Shown one piece after another: positions 30,869-44,100 of a stretch of 64,000 nucleotides of DNA. The stretch is from Rhipicephalus microplus (lineage: Eukaryota; Arthropoda; Arachnida; Ixodida; Ixodidae), in NCBI RefSeq assembly GCF_043290135.1, contig NC_134700.1, forward strand, positions 77,913,000-77,976,999. The letters are read 5' to 3'. Position numbers and translations under genes: made by a program. The number at the start of each line of letters is the position of its first letter. Positions within the stretch are counted from its first letter, which is position 1. The notes beneath the pieces were generated by a model. The model worked only from the letters and a program-made list of their open reading frames with translations. It ran no database searches and was not told the origin of the DNA.

Positions 30869-33800
30869 CATCAGCTAAAGGTACACCATGTGCTGGTGGA
30901 CGTTGAACAATGTGATCACCCGCGTGCCTCCATCCTCCTCACCTTTTAAGAAGTCTAGCTGCGATGCTGATACAGACACTGTTATGGGCGCCTTGTTGGT
31001 AGCCCTTGATGGGTGACACCCCTCAGAAAAACGTCTTTTTCAGCCTTCTTTTCGCTCTCATCCTCAGAGCTGCTGCATTCGAACCGCAGGTTGACAGGCA
31101 CATCCCTGAAGCCTAGGACGCGGCCCCTTTTTTCACGCATGACTATACGCAGGTTGACCCTAGTGCCCACATGTTCTTTGGACAAATCAAAGTAATACAA
31201 TTTCATTCTGTGTAGCAGTATTGTGTGACGATCCCTGTCCGATTCATGATACAGAACCGCTTCAATGCATTCGACATCAGCTAAAAGTACACCATGTGCT
31301 GGTGGACGTTGAACGATGTGATCACCCGCGTGCCTCCATCCTCCTCACCTTTTAAGAAGTCTAGCTGCGATGCTGATACAGACACTGTTATGGGCGCCTT
31401 GTTGGTAGCCCTTGATGGGTGAAACCTCTAAGAGGAACGTCTTTTTCAGCCTCCTTTTCGCTCTCATCCTCAGAGCTGCTGCATTCGAACCGCAGCAGAC
31501 AGGCACATCCCTGAAGCCCAGGACGCGGCCCCTGTTTCCATGCATGACTATGCGCAGGTTGACCCTAGTGCCCACATGTTCTTTGGACAAATCAAAGTAA
31601 TACAATTTCATTCTGTGTAGCAGTATTGTGTGACGATCCCTGTCCGATTCATGATACAGAACCGCTTCAATGCATTCAACATCAGCTAAAAGTACACCAT
31701 GTGCTGGTGGACGTTGAACAATGTGATCACCCGCGTGCCTCCACCCTCCTCACCTGTTAAGAATTCTAGCTGCGATGCTGATACAGACACTGTTATGGGC
31801 GCCTTGTTTGTAGCCCTTGATGGGTGAAACCTCTCAGAAAAACGTCTTTTTCGGGCTTCTTTTCGCTCTCATCCTCAGAGCTGCTGCATTCAAACCGCAG
31901 GTTGACAGGCACATCCTTGAAGCCTAGGACGCGGCCCCTTTTTTCACGCATGATTATACGCAGGTTGACCCTAGTGCCCACATGTTCTTTGGACAAATCA
32001 AACTAATACAATTTAATTTGGTGTAGCAGTATTGAGTGACGATCCCTGTCCGATTCATGATACAGAACCGCTTCAATGCATTCGACATCAGCTAAAAGTA
32101 CACCATGTGCTGGTGGACGTTGAACGATGTGATCACCCGCGTGCCTCCATCCTCCTCACCTTTAAGAAGTCTAGCTGTGATGCTGATACAGACACTGTTA
32201 TGGGCGCCTTGTTGGTAGCCCTTGATGGGTGAAACCTCTCAGAGGAACGTCTTTCTCAGCCTTCTTTTCGCTCTCATCGAAGCTGCTGCACTTGAACCGC
32301 AGGTTGACAGGCACATTCCTCAAGCCCAGGACGCGGCCCCTGTTTTCATGCATGACTATGCGCAGGTTGACCCTAGTGCCCACAAGTTCTTTAGACAAAT
32401 CAGGGTAATACACCTATGATTTGGTGTAGCAGTGTGGTGTGACGATCCCTGTCCGATTCATGATACAGAACCGCTTGGATGCATTCAACATCAGCTAAAA
32501 GTACTAGTGCCCACATGTTCTTTGGACAAATCAAAGTAATACACCTCTGATTTGGTGTAGCAGTGTGGTGTGACGATCCCTGTCCGATTCATGATACAGA
32601 ACCGCTTCGATGCATTCAACATCAGCTAAAAGTACACCATGTGCTGGTGGACGATGAACGATGTGATCACCCCCGTGCCTCCACCCTCCTCACCTGTAAA
32701 CAAGTCCAGCTGCGATGGTGACTCAGACACTGTTATGTGCGGGCGCCTTGTTGGTAGCCGTTGATGGGTAAAACCTCCCAGAGAAATGTTTTCCTCGGCC
32801 TCCTTTTAGCTCTCATCATTGTAGCTGCTACACTTGAACCGCAGGTTGACAGGCACATTCCTGAAGCCCAGGGCACGGTCCCCTTTTTTTGCGCATGACT
32901 ATGTGCAGGTTGACCTTGGTGCCCACATATTCTTTGGACAAATCAGAGTAATAAACCTATGATTAGGTGTAGCAGTGTGGTGTGACGATCCCTGTTCGAT
33001 TCATGATACTGAATTGCTTCAATGCATTCGACATCAGCTAAAAGTACACCATGTGCTGGTTGACGTTGAAAAATGTGAGCACCCGCGTGCCTCCACCCTC
33101 CTTACCCGTTAAGAAGTCTAGCTGTGATGCTGATACAGACACTGTTATGGGCGCCTTGTTGGTAGCCCTTGATGGGTGAAACCTCTCAGAAAAACGTATT
33201 TTTCAGCCTTCTTTTCGCTCTCATTCTCAGAGCTGCTGCATTCGAACCGCAGGTTGACAGGCACATCCCTGAAGCCTAGGACGCGGCCACTTTTTTCACG
33301 CATGACTATACGCAGGTTGACCCCAGTGCCCACATGTTCTTTGGACAAATCAAAGTAATACACCTCTGATTTGGCGTAGCAGTGTGGTGTGACGATCCTT
33401 GTCTGATTCATGATACAGAACCGCTTCGATGCATTCAACATCAGCTAAAAGTACACCATGTGCTGGTGGACGCTGAACGATGTGATCACCCCCGTGCCTC
33501 CACCCTCCTCACCTGTGAAGAAGTCCAGCTGCGATGGTGACTCAGACACTGTTATAGGCGGGGGGCTTGTTGGTATCCGTTGATGGGTAAAACCTCCCAG
33601 AGAAACGTTTTCCTCGGCCTCCTTTTCGCTCTCATCATTGTGGCTGCTGCACTTGAACCGCAGGTTGACAGGCACATTCCTGAAGCCCAGGGCGCGGCCC
33701 CTTTTTTTTACGCATGACTATGCGCAGGTTGACCCTAGTGCCCACATGTTCTTTGGACAAATCAAAGTAATACACCTCTGATTTGGTGTAGCAGTGTGGT

Positions 33801-35179
33801 GTGACGATCCGTGTCCGATTTATAATACAGAACCGCTTCAATGCATTCGACATCAGTCAAAAGTATACCATTTGCTTGTTGACGTTGAACAATGTGAGCA
33901 CCCGCGTGCCTCCACCCTCCTCACCTGTTAAGAAGTCTAGCTGCTATGCTGATACAGACACTGTTAAGGGCACCTTGTTGGTAGCCCTTGATGGGTAAAA
34001 CCTGTGAGAGAAACGTCTTCTTCAGCCTCCTTTTCGCTCTCATCGTTGGAGCTGCTGCACTTGAACCGCAGGTTGACAGGCACATTCCTGAAGCCCAGGA
34101 CGTGGCCCCTTTTTCATGCATGACTATGCGCAGGTTGACCCTAGTGCCCACAAGTTCTTTGGACAAATCAGAGTAATACACCTATGATTTGGTGTAGCAG
34201 TGTGGTGGGACGATCCCTGTTCAATTCATGATACTGAACTGCTTCAATGCATTCGACATCAGCTAAAAGTACACCATGTGCTGGTTGACGTTGAACAATG
34301 TGAGCACCCGCGTGCCTCCACCCTCCTGGTTTGTAAAGAAGTCCAGCTGCGATGGTGACACAGACACTGTTAAGGGCACCTTGTTGGTAGCCGTTGATGG
34401 GTAAAACCTGTCAGAGAAACGTCTTCTTCAGCCTCCTTTTCGCTCTCATCGTTGGAGCTGCTGTACTTGAACCGCAAGTTGACAGGCACATTCCTGAAGC
34501 CCAGGACGTGGCCCCTTTTTCATGCATGACTATGCGCAGGTTGACCCTAGTGCCCACATGTTCTTAGGACAAATCAGAGTAATACATCTATGATTTGGTG
34601 TAGCAGTGTGGTGGGACGATCCCTGTTCGATTCATGATACAGAACCGCTTCAATGCATTCGACATCAGTCAAAAGTACACCATGTGCTGGTTGACGTTGA
34701 ACAATGTGAGCACCCGCGTGCCTCCACCCTCCTGGTTTGTAAGAAGTCCAGCTGCGATGGTGACACAGACACTGTTAAGGGCACCTTGTTGGTAGCCGTT
34801 GATGGGTAAAACCTGTCAGAGAAACGTCTTCTTCAGCCTGCTTTTCGCTCTCATCGTTGGAGCTGCTGCACTTGAACCGCAAGTTGACAGGCACATTCCT
34901 GAAGCTCAGGACGTGGCCCCTTTTTCATGCATGACTATGCGCAGGTTGACCCTAGTGCCCACATGTTCTTAGGACAAATCAGAGTAATACATCTATGATT
35001 TGGTGTAGCAGTATGGTGGGACGATCCCTGTTCGATTCATGATACAGAACCGCTTCAATGCATTCGACATCAGTCACAAGTACACCATTTGCTTGTTGAC
35101 GTTGAACAATGTGAGCACCCGTGTGCCTCCACCCTCCTCACTTGTTAAGAAGTCCAGCTTGATGGTGACACAGACACTG
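30869..35179 (-). repeat. Left edge of the satellite: more diverged monomers without regular higher-order structure
   Basis: About ten to eleven monomers, each still aligning to the 407-bp unit but with many private substitutions and indels. One truncated monomer lies at about 32500. Some keep the linker in frame with the next domain (33445-33675 reads PTSPPPITVSESPSQLDF). Edge monomers are typically the least homogenised part of an array. Confidence 0.7.
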
Positions 35180-38100
35180 TTATGGGCACCTTGTTGGTAG
35201 CCCTTGATGGGTGAAACCTCTCAGAGAAATGTCTTCTTTAGCCTTCTTTTCGCTCTCATCGTTGGAGCTGCTGCTTTTGAACCGCAGGTTGACAGGCACA
35301 TTCCTGAAGCCTAGGACGCGGCCCCTTCTTTCATGCATGACTATGCGCAGGTTGACCCTAGTGCCCACATGTTCTTTGGACAAATCAGAGTAATAAACCT
35401 ATGATTTGATGTAGCAGTGTGGTGTGACGATCCCAGTCCGATTCATGATACAGAACCGCTTCGATGCATTCAACATCAGCGAAAAGTACACAATGTGCTG
35501 GTGGACGTTGAACAATGTGATCACCCGCGTGCCTCCACCCTCCTCACCTGTCAAGAAGTCTACCTGCGATGCTGATACAGACACTGTTATGGGCACCTTG
35601 TTGGTAGCCGTTGATGGGTGAAAGCTCTCACAGAAACGTCTTCTTCAGCCTCCTTTTCGCTCTCAGCGTTGGAGCTGCTGCACTTGAACTGCAGGTTGAC
35701 AGGAACATCCCTGAAGCCTAGGACGCGGCCCCCTTTTTCACGCATGAATATGCGCAGGTTGACCCTAGTGCCCACATGTTCTTCGGACAAATCAAAGTAA
35801 CACACCTCTGATTTGGTGTAGCAGTGTGGTGTGACGATCCCTGTCCGATTCATGATACAGAACCGCTTCGATGTACTCAACATCAGCTAAAAGTACGCCA
35901 TGTGCTGGTTGACGTTGAACAATGTGATCACCCCCGTGCCTCCACCCTCCTCGCCTGTTAAGAAGTCTAGCTGCGATGCTGATACAGACACTGTTATGGG
36001 CGCCTTGTTGGTAGCCGTTGATGGGTGAAACCTCTCAGAGAAACGTCTTCTTCAGCCTCCTTTTCGCTCTCATCGTTGGAGCTGCTGCACTTGAACCGCA
36101 GGTTGACAGGCACATCCCTGAAGCCTAAGACGCGGCCCCTTTTCTCACGCACGACTATGCGCAGGTTGACACTAGTGCCCACATGTTCTTTGGACAAATC
36201 AAAGTAATGGACCTCTGATTTGGTGTAGCAGTGTGGTGTGACGATCCATGTCCGATTTATAATACAGAACCGCTTCGATGCATTCAACATCAGCTAAAAG
36301 TACAACATGTGCTGGTGGACGTTGAACGATGTGATCACCCATGTGCCTCCACCCTCCTCGCCTGTAAAGAAGTCCAGCTGCGATGGTGACTCAGGCACTG
36401 TTATGGGCGGGCGCCTTGTTGGTAGCCGTTGATGGGTGAAACATCCCAGAGAAACGTTTTCCTCAGCCTCCTTTTCGCTCTCATTGTTCTAGCTGCTGCA
36501 CTTGAACCGCAGGTTGACAGGCACTTTCCTGAAGCCCAGGGCGCGGCCCCTTTTCATCGCGCATGACTATGCGCAGGTTGACCCTAGTGCCCACATGTTC
36601 TTTGGACAAATCAAAGAATACACCTATGATTTGGTGTAGCAGTGTGGTGGGACGATCCCTGTTTGATTCATGATACTGAACTGCTTCAGTGCATTCGACA
36701 TCAGCTAAATGTACACCATGTGCTGGTTGACATGAACAATGTGATCACCCGTGTGCCTCCACTCTCCTCACCTGTAAAGAAGTCCAGCTTGATGGTGACA
36801 CAGAGACTGTTATGGGCGCCTTGTTGGTAGCCCTTGATGGGTGAAACCTCTCAGAGAAATGTCTTCTTCAGCCTTCTTTTCGCTCTCATCGTTGGAGCTG
36901 CTGCACTTGAACCGCAGGTTGACAGGCACATTCCTGAAGCCTAGGACGCGGCCCCTTCTTTCATGCATGACTATGCGCAGGTTGACCGTAGTGCCCACAT
37001 GTTCTTTGGACAAATCAGAGTAATAAACCTATGATTTGGTGTAGCAGTGTGGTGTGACGATCCCAGTCCGATTCATGATACAGAACCGCTTCGATGCATT
37101 CAACATCAGCGAAAAGTACACAATGTGCTGGTGGACGTTGAACAATGTGATCACCCGCGTGCCTCCACCCTCCTCACCTGTCAAGAAGTCTACCTGCGAT
37201 GCTGATACAGACACTGTTATGGGCACCTTGTTGGTAGCCGTTGATGGGTGAAAGCTCTCACAGAAACGTCTTCTTCAGCCTCCTTTTCGCTCTCAGCGTT
37301 GGAGCGGCTGCACTTGAACTGCAGGTTGACAGGAACATCCCTGAAGCCTAGGACGCGGCCCCCTTTTTCACGCATGAATATGCGCAGGTTGACCCTAGTG
37401 CCCACATGTTCTTCGGACAAATCAAAGTAACACACCTCTGATTTGGTGTAGCAGTGTGGTGTGACGATCCCTGTCCGATTCATGATACAGAACCGCTTCG
37501 ATGTACTCAACATCAGCTAAAAGTACGCCATGTGCTGGTTGACGTTGAACAATGTGATCACCCCCGTGCCTCCACCCTCCTCGCCTGTTAAGAAGTCTAG
37601 CTGCGATGCTGATACAGACACTGTTATGGGCGCCTTGTTGGTAGCCGTTGATGGGTGAAACCTCTCAGAGAAACGTCTTCTTCAGCCTCCTTTTCGCTCT
37701 CATCGTTGGAGCTGCTGCACTTGAACCGCAGGTTGACAGGCACATTCCTGAAGCCTAGGACGCGGCCCCTTCTTTCATGCATGACTATGCGCAGGTTGAC
37801 CGTAGTGCCCACATGTTCTTTGGACAAATCAGAGTAATAAACCTATGATTTGGTGTAGCAGTGTGGTGTGACGATCCCAGTCCGATTCATGATACAGAAC
37901 CGCTTCGATGCATTCAACATCAGCTAAAAGTACAACATGTGCTGGTGGACGTTGAACGATGTGATCACCCATGTGCTTCCACCCTCCTCGCCTGTAAAGA
38001 AGTCCAGCTGCGATGGTGACTCAGGCACTGTTATGGGCGGGCGCCTTGTTGGTAGCCGTTGATGGGTGAAACATCCCAGAGAAACGTTTTCCTCAGCCTC

Positions 38101-41100
38101 CTTTTCGCTCTCATTGTTCTAGCTGCTGCACTTGAACCGCAGGTTGACAGGCACTTTCCTGAAGCCCAGGGCGCGGCCCCTTTTCATCGCGCATGACTAT
38201 GCGCAGGTTGACCCTAGTGCCCACATGTTCTTTGGACAAATCAAAGAATACACCTATGATTTGGTGTAGCAGTGTGGTGGGACGATCCCTGTTTGATTCA
38301 TGATACTGAACTGCTTCAGTGAATTCGACATCAGCCAAATGTACACCATGTGCTGGTTGACATGAACAATGTGATCACCCGTGTGCCTCCACTCTCCTCA
38401 CCTGTAAAGAAGTCCAGCTTGATGGTGACACAGAGACTGTTATGGGCGCCTTGTTGGTAGCCCTTGATGGGTGAAACCTCTCAGAGAAATGTCTTCTTCA
38501 GCCTTCTTTTCGCTCTCATCGTTGGAGCTGCTGCACTTGAACCGCAGGTTGACAGGCACATTCCTGAAGCCTAGGACGCGGCCCCTTCTTTCATGCATGA
38601 CTATGCGCAGGTTGACCGTAGTGCCCACATGTTCTTTGGACAAATCAGAGTAATAAACCTATAATTTGGTGTAGCAGTGTGGTGTGACGATCCCAGTCCG
38701 ATTCATGATACAGAACCGCTTCGATGCATTCAACATCAGCGAAAAGTACACAATGTGCTGGTGGACGTTGAACAATGTGATCACCCGCGTGCCTCCACCC
38801 TCCTCACCTGTCAAGAAGTCTACCTGCGATGCTGATACAGACACTGTTATGGGCACCTTGTTGGTAGCCGTTGATGGGTGAAAGCTCTCACAGAAACGTC
38901 TTCTTCAGCCTCCTTTTCGCTCTCAGCGTTGGAGCGGCTGCACTTGAACTGCAGGTTGACAGGAACATCCCTGAAGCCTAGGACGCGGCCCCCTTTTTCA
39001 CGCATGAATATGCGCAGGTTGACCCTAGTGCCCACATGTTCTTCGGACAAATCAAAGTAACACACCTCTGATTTGGTGTAGCAGTGTGGTGTGACGATCC
39101 CTGTCCGATTCATGATACAGAACCGCTTCGATGTACTCAACATCAGCTAAATGTACGCCATGTGCTGGTTGACGTTGAACAATGTGATCACCCCCGTGCC
39201 TCCACCCTCCTCGCCTGTTAAGAAGTCTAGCTGCGATGCTGATACAGACACTGTTATGGGCGCCTTGTTGGTAGCCGTTGATGGGTGAAACCTCTCAGAG
39301 AAACGTCTTCTTCAGCCTCCTTTTCGCTCTCATCGTTGGAGCTGCTGCACTTGAACCGCAGGTTGACAGGCACATTCCTGAAGCCTAGGACGCGGCCCCT
39401 TCTTTCATGCATGACTATGCGCAGGTTGACCGTAGTGCCCACATGTTCTTTGGACAAATCAGAGTAATAAACCTATGATTTGGTGTAGCAGTGTGGTGTG
39501 ACGATCCCAGTCCGATTCATGATACAGAACCGCTTCGATGCATTCAACATCAGCTAAAAGTACAACATGTGCTGGTGGACGTTGAACGATGTGATCACCC
39601 ATGTGCTTCCACCCTCCTCGCCTGTAAAGAAGTCCAGCTGCGATGGTGACTCAGGCACTGTTATGGGCGGGCGCCTTGTTGGTAGCCGTTGATGGGTGAA
39701 ACATCCCAGAGAAACGTTTTCCTCAGCCTCCTTTTCGCTCTCATTGTTCTAGCTGCTGCACTTGAACCGCAGGTTGACAGGCACTTTCCTGAAGCCCAGG
39801 GCGCGGCCCCTTTTCATCGCGCATGACTATGCGCAGGTTGACCCTAGTGCCCACATGTTCTTTGGACAAATCAAAGAATACACCTATGATTTGGTGTAGC
39901 AGTGTGGTGGGACGATCCCTGTTTGATTCATGATACTGAACTGCTTCAGTGCATTCGACATCAGCGAAAAGTACACAATGTGCTGGTGGACGTTGAACAA
40001 TGTGATCACCCGCGTGCCTCCACCCTCCTCACCTGTCAAGAAGTCTACCTGCGATGCTGATACAGACACTGTTATGGGCACCTTGTTGGTAGCCGTTGAT
40101 GGGTGAAAGCTCTCACAGAAACGTCTTCTTCAGCCTCCTTTTCGCTCTCAGCGTTGGAGCTGCTGCACTTGAACTGCAGGTTGACAGGAACATCCCTGAA
40201 GCCTAGGACGCGGCCCCCTTTCTCACGCATGAATATGCGCAGGTTGACCCTAGTGCCCACATGTTCTTTAGACAAATCAAAGTAATACACCTCTGATTTG
40301 CTGTAGCAGCGTGGTGTGACGATCCCTGTCCGATTCATGATACAGAACCGCTTCGATGCATTCGACATCAGTCACAAGTACACCATTTGCTTGTTGACGT
40401 TGAACAATGTGAGCACCCGTGTGCCTCCACCCTCCTCACTTGTTAAGAAGTCCAGCTTGATGGTGACACAGACACTGTTATGGGCACCTTGTTGGTAGCC
40501 CTTGATGGGTGAAACCTCTCAGAGAAATGTCTTCTTTAGCCTTCTTTTCGCTCTCATCGTTGGAGCTGCTGCTTTTGAACCGCAGGTTGACAGGCACATT
40601 CCTGAAGCCTAGGACGCGGCCCCTTCTTTCATGCATGACTATGCGCAGGTTGACCCTAGTGCCCACATGTTCTTTGGACAAATCAGAGTAATAAACCTAT
40701 GATTTGGTGTAGCAGTGTGGTGTGACAATCCCTGTCCGATTCATAATACAGAACCGCTTCGATGCATTCAACATCAGCTAAAAGTACACCATGTGCTGGT
40801 GGACGTTGAACAATGTGAGCACCCGCGTGCCTCCACCCTCCTCACCTGTCAAGAAGTCTACCTGCGATGCTGATACAGACACTGTTATGGGCACCTTGTT
40901 GGTAGCCGTTGATGGGTGAAAGCTCTCAGAGAAACGTCTTCTTCAGCCTCCTTTTCGCTCTCATCGTTGGAGCTGCTGCACTTGAACTGCAGGTTGACAG
41001 GAACATCCCTGAAGCCTAGGACGCGGCCCCCTTTCTCACGCATGAATATGCGCAGGTTGACCCTAGTGCCCACATGTTCTTCGGACAAATCAAAGTAACA

Positions 41101-44100
41101 CACCTCTGATTTGGTGTAGCAGTGTGGTGTGACGATCCCTGTCCGATTCATGATACAGAACCGCTGCGATGTACTCAACATCAGCTAAAAGTACGCCATG
41201 TGCTGGTTGACGTTGAACAATGTGATCACCCCCGTGCCTCCACCCTCCTCGCCTGTTAAGAAGTCTAGCTGCGATGCTGATACAGACACTGTTATGGGCG
41301 CCTTGTTGGTAGCCGTTGATGGGTGAAACCTCTCAGAGAAACGTCTTCTTCAGCCTCCTTTTCGCTCTCATCGTTGGAGCTGCTGCACTTGAACCGCAGG
41401 TTGACAGGCACATCCCTGAAGCCTAAGACGCGGCCCCTTTTCTCACGCACGACTATGCGCAGGTTGACACTAGTGCCCACATGTTCTTTGAACAAATCAA
41501 AGTAATGGACCTCTGATTTGGTGTAGCAGTGTGGTGTGACGATCCATGTCCGATTTATAATACAGAACCGCTTCGATGCATTCAACATCAGCTAAAAGTA
41601 CATCATGTGCTGGTGGACGTTGAACGATGTGATCACCCATGTGCCTCCACCCTCCTCGCCTGTAAAGAAGTCCAGCTGCGATGGTGACTCAGGCACTGTT
41701 ATGGGCGGGCGCCTTGTTGGTAGCCGTTGATGGGTAAAACATCCCAGAGAAACGTTTTCCTCAGCGTCCTTTTCGCTCTCATTGTTCTAGCTGCTGCACT
41801 TGAACCGCAGGTTGACAGGCACTTTCCTGAAGCCCAGGGCGCGGCCCCTTTTCATCGCGCATGACTATGCGCAGGTTGACCCTAGTGCCCACATGTTCTT
41901 TGGACAAATCAAAGAATACACCTATGATTTGGTGTAGCAGTGTGGTGGGACGATCCCTGTTTGATTCATGATACTGAACTGCTTCAGTGCATTCGACATC
42001 AGCTAAATGTACACCATGTGCTGGTTGACATGAACAATGTGATCACCCGTGTGCCTCCACTCTCCTCACCTGTAAAGAAGTCCAGCTTGATGGTGACACA
42101 GAGACTGTTATGGGCGCCTTGTTGGTAGCCCTTGATGGGTGAAACCTCTCAGAGAAATGTCTTCTTCAGCCTTCTTTTCGCTCTCATCGTTGGAGCTGCT
42201 GCACTTGAACCGCAGGTTGACAGGCACATTCCTGAAGCCTAGGACGCGGCCCCTTCTTTCATGCATGACTATGCGCAGGTTGACCCTAGTGCCCACATGT
42301 TCTTTGGACAAATCAGAGTAATAAACCTATGATTTGGTGTAGCAGTGTGGTGTGACGATCCCAGTCCGATTCATGATACAGAACCGCTTCGATGCATTCA
42401 ACATCAGCGAAAAGTACACAATGTGCTGGTGGACGTTGAACAATGTGATCACCCGCGTGCCTCCACCCTCCTCACCTGTCAAGAAGTCTACCTGCGATGC
42501 TGATACAGACACTGTTATGGGCACCTTGTTGGTAGCCGTTGATGGGTGAAAGCTCTCACAGAAACGTCTTCTTCAGCCTCCTTTTCGCTCTCAGCGTTGG
42601 AGCTGCTGCACTTGAACTGCAGGTTGACAGGAACATCCCTGAAGCCTAGGACGCGGCCCCCTTTTTCACGCATGAATATGCGCAGGTTGACCCTAGTGCC
42701 CACATGTTCTTCGGACAAATCAAAGTAACACACCTCTGATTTGGTGTAGCAGTGTGGTGTGACGATCCCTGTCCGATTCATGAAACAGAACCGCTTCGAT
42801 GTACTCAACATCAGCTAAAAGTACGCCATGTGCTGGTTGACGTTGAACAATGTGATCACCCCCGTGCCTCCACCCTCCTCGCCTGTTAAGAAGTCTAGCT
42901 GCGATGCTGATACAGACACTGTTATGGGCGCCTTGTTGGTAGCCGTTGATGGGTGAAACCTCTCAGAGAAACGTCTTCTTCAGCCTCCTTTTCGCTCTCA
43001 TCGTTGGAGCTGCTGCACTTGAACCGCAGGTTGACAGGCACATCCCTGAAGCCTAAGACGCGGCCCCTTTTCTCACGCACGACTATGCGCAGGTTGACAC
43101 TAGTGCCCACATGTTCTTTGGACAAATCAAAGTAATGGACCTCTGATTTGGTGTAGCAGTGTGGTGTGACGATCCATGTCCGATTTATAATACAGAACCG
43201 CTTCGATGCATTCAACATCAGCTAAAAGTACAACATGTGCTGGTGGACGTTGAACGATGTGATCACCCATGTGCCTCCACCCTCCTCGCCTGTAAAGAAG
43301 TCCAGCTGCGATGGTGACTCAGGCACTGTTATGGGCGGGCGCCTTGTTGGTAGCCGTTGATGGGTGAAACATCCCAGAGAAACGTTTTCCTCAGCCTCCT
43401 TTTCGCTCTCATTGTTCTAGCTGCTGCACTTGAACCGCAGGTTGACAGGCACTTTCCTGAAGCCCAGGGCGCGGCCCCTTTTCATCGCGCATGACTATGC
43501 GCAGGTTGACCCTAGTGCCCACATGTTCTTTGGACAAATCAAAGAATACACCTATGATTTGGTGTAGCAGTGTGGTGGGACGATCCCTGTTTGATTCATG
43601 ATACTGAACTGCTTCAGTGCATTCGACATCAGCTAAATGTACACCATGTGCTGGTTGACATGAACAATGTGATCACCCGTGTGCCTCCACTCTCCTCACC
43701 TGTAAAGAAGTCCAGCTTGATGGTGACACAGAGACTGTTATGGGCGCCTTGTTGGTAGCCCTTGATGGGTGAAACCTCTCAGAGAAATGTCTTCTTCAGC
43801 CTTCTTTTCGCTCTCATCGTTGGAGCTGCTGCACTTGAACCGCAGGTTGACAGGCACATTCCTGAAGCCTAGGACGCGGCCCCTTCTTTCATGCATGACT
43901 ATGCGCAGGTTGACCCTAGTGCCCACATGTTCTTTGGACAAATCAGAGTAATAAACCTATGATTTGGTGTAGCAGTGTGGTGTGACGATCCCAGTCCGAT
44001 TCATGATACAGAACCGCTTCGATGCATTCAACATCAGCGAAAAGTACACAATGTGCTGGTGGACGTTGAACAATGTGATCACCCGCGTGCCTCCACCCTC

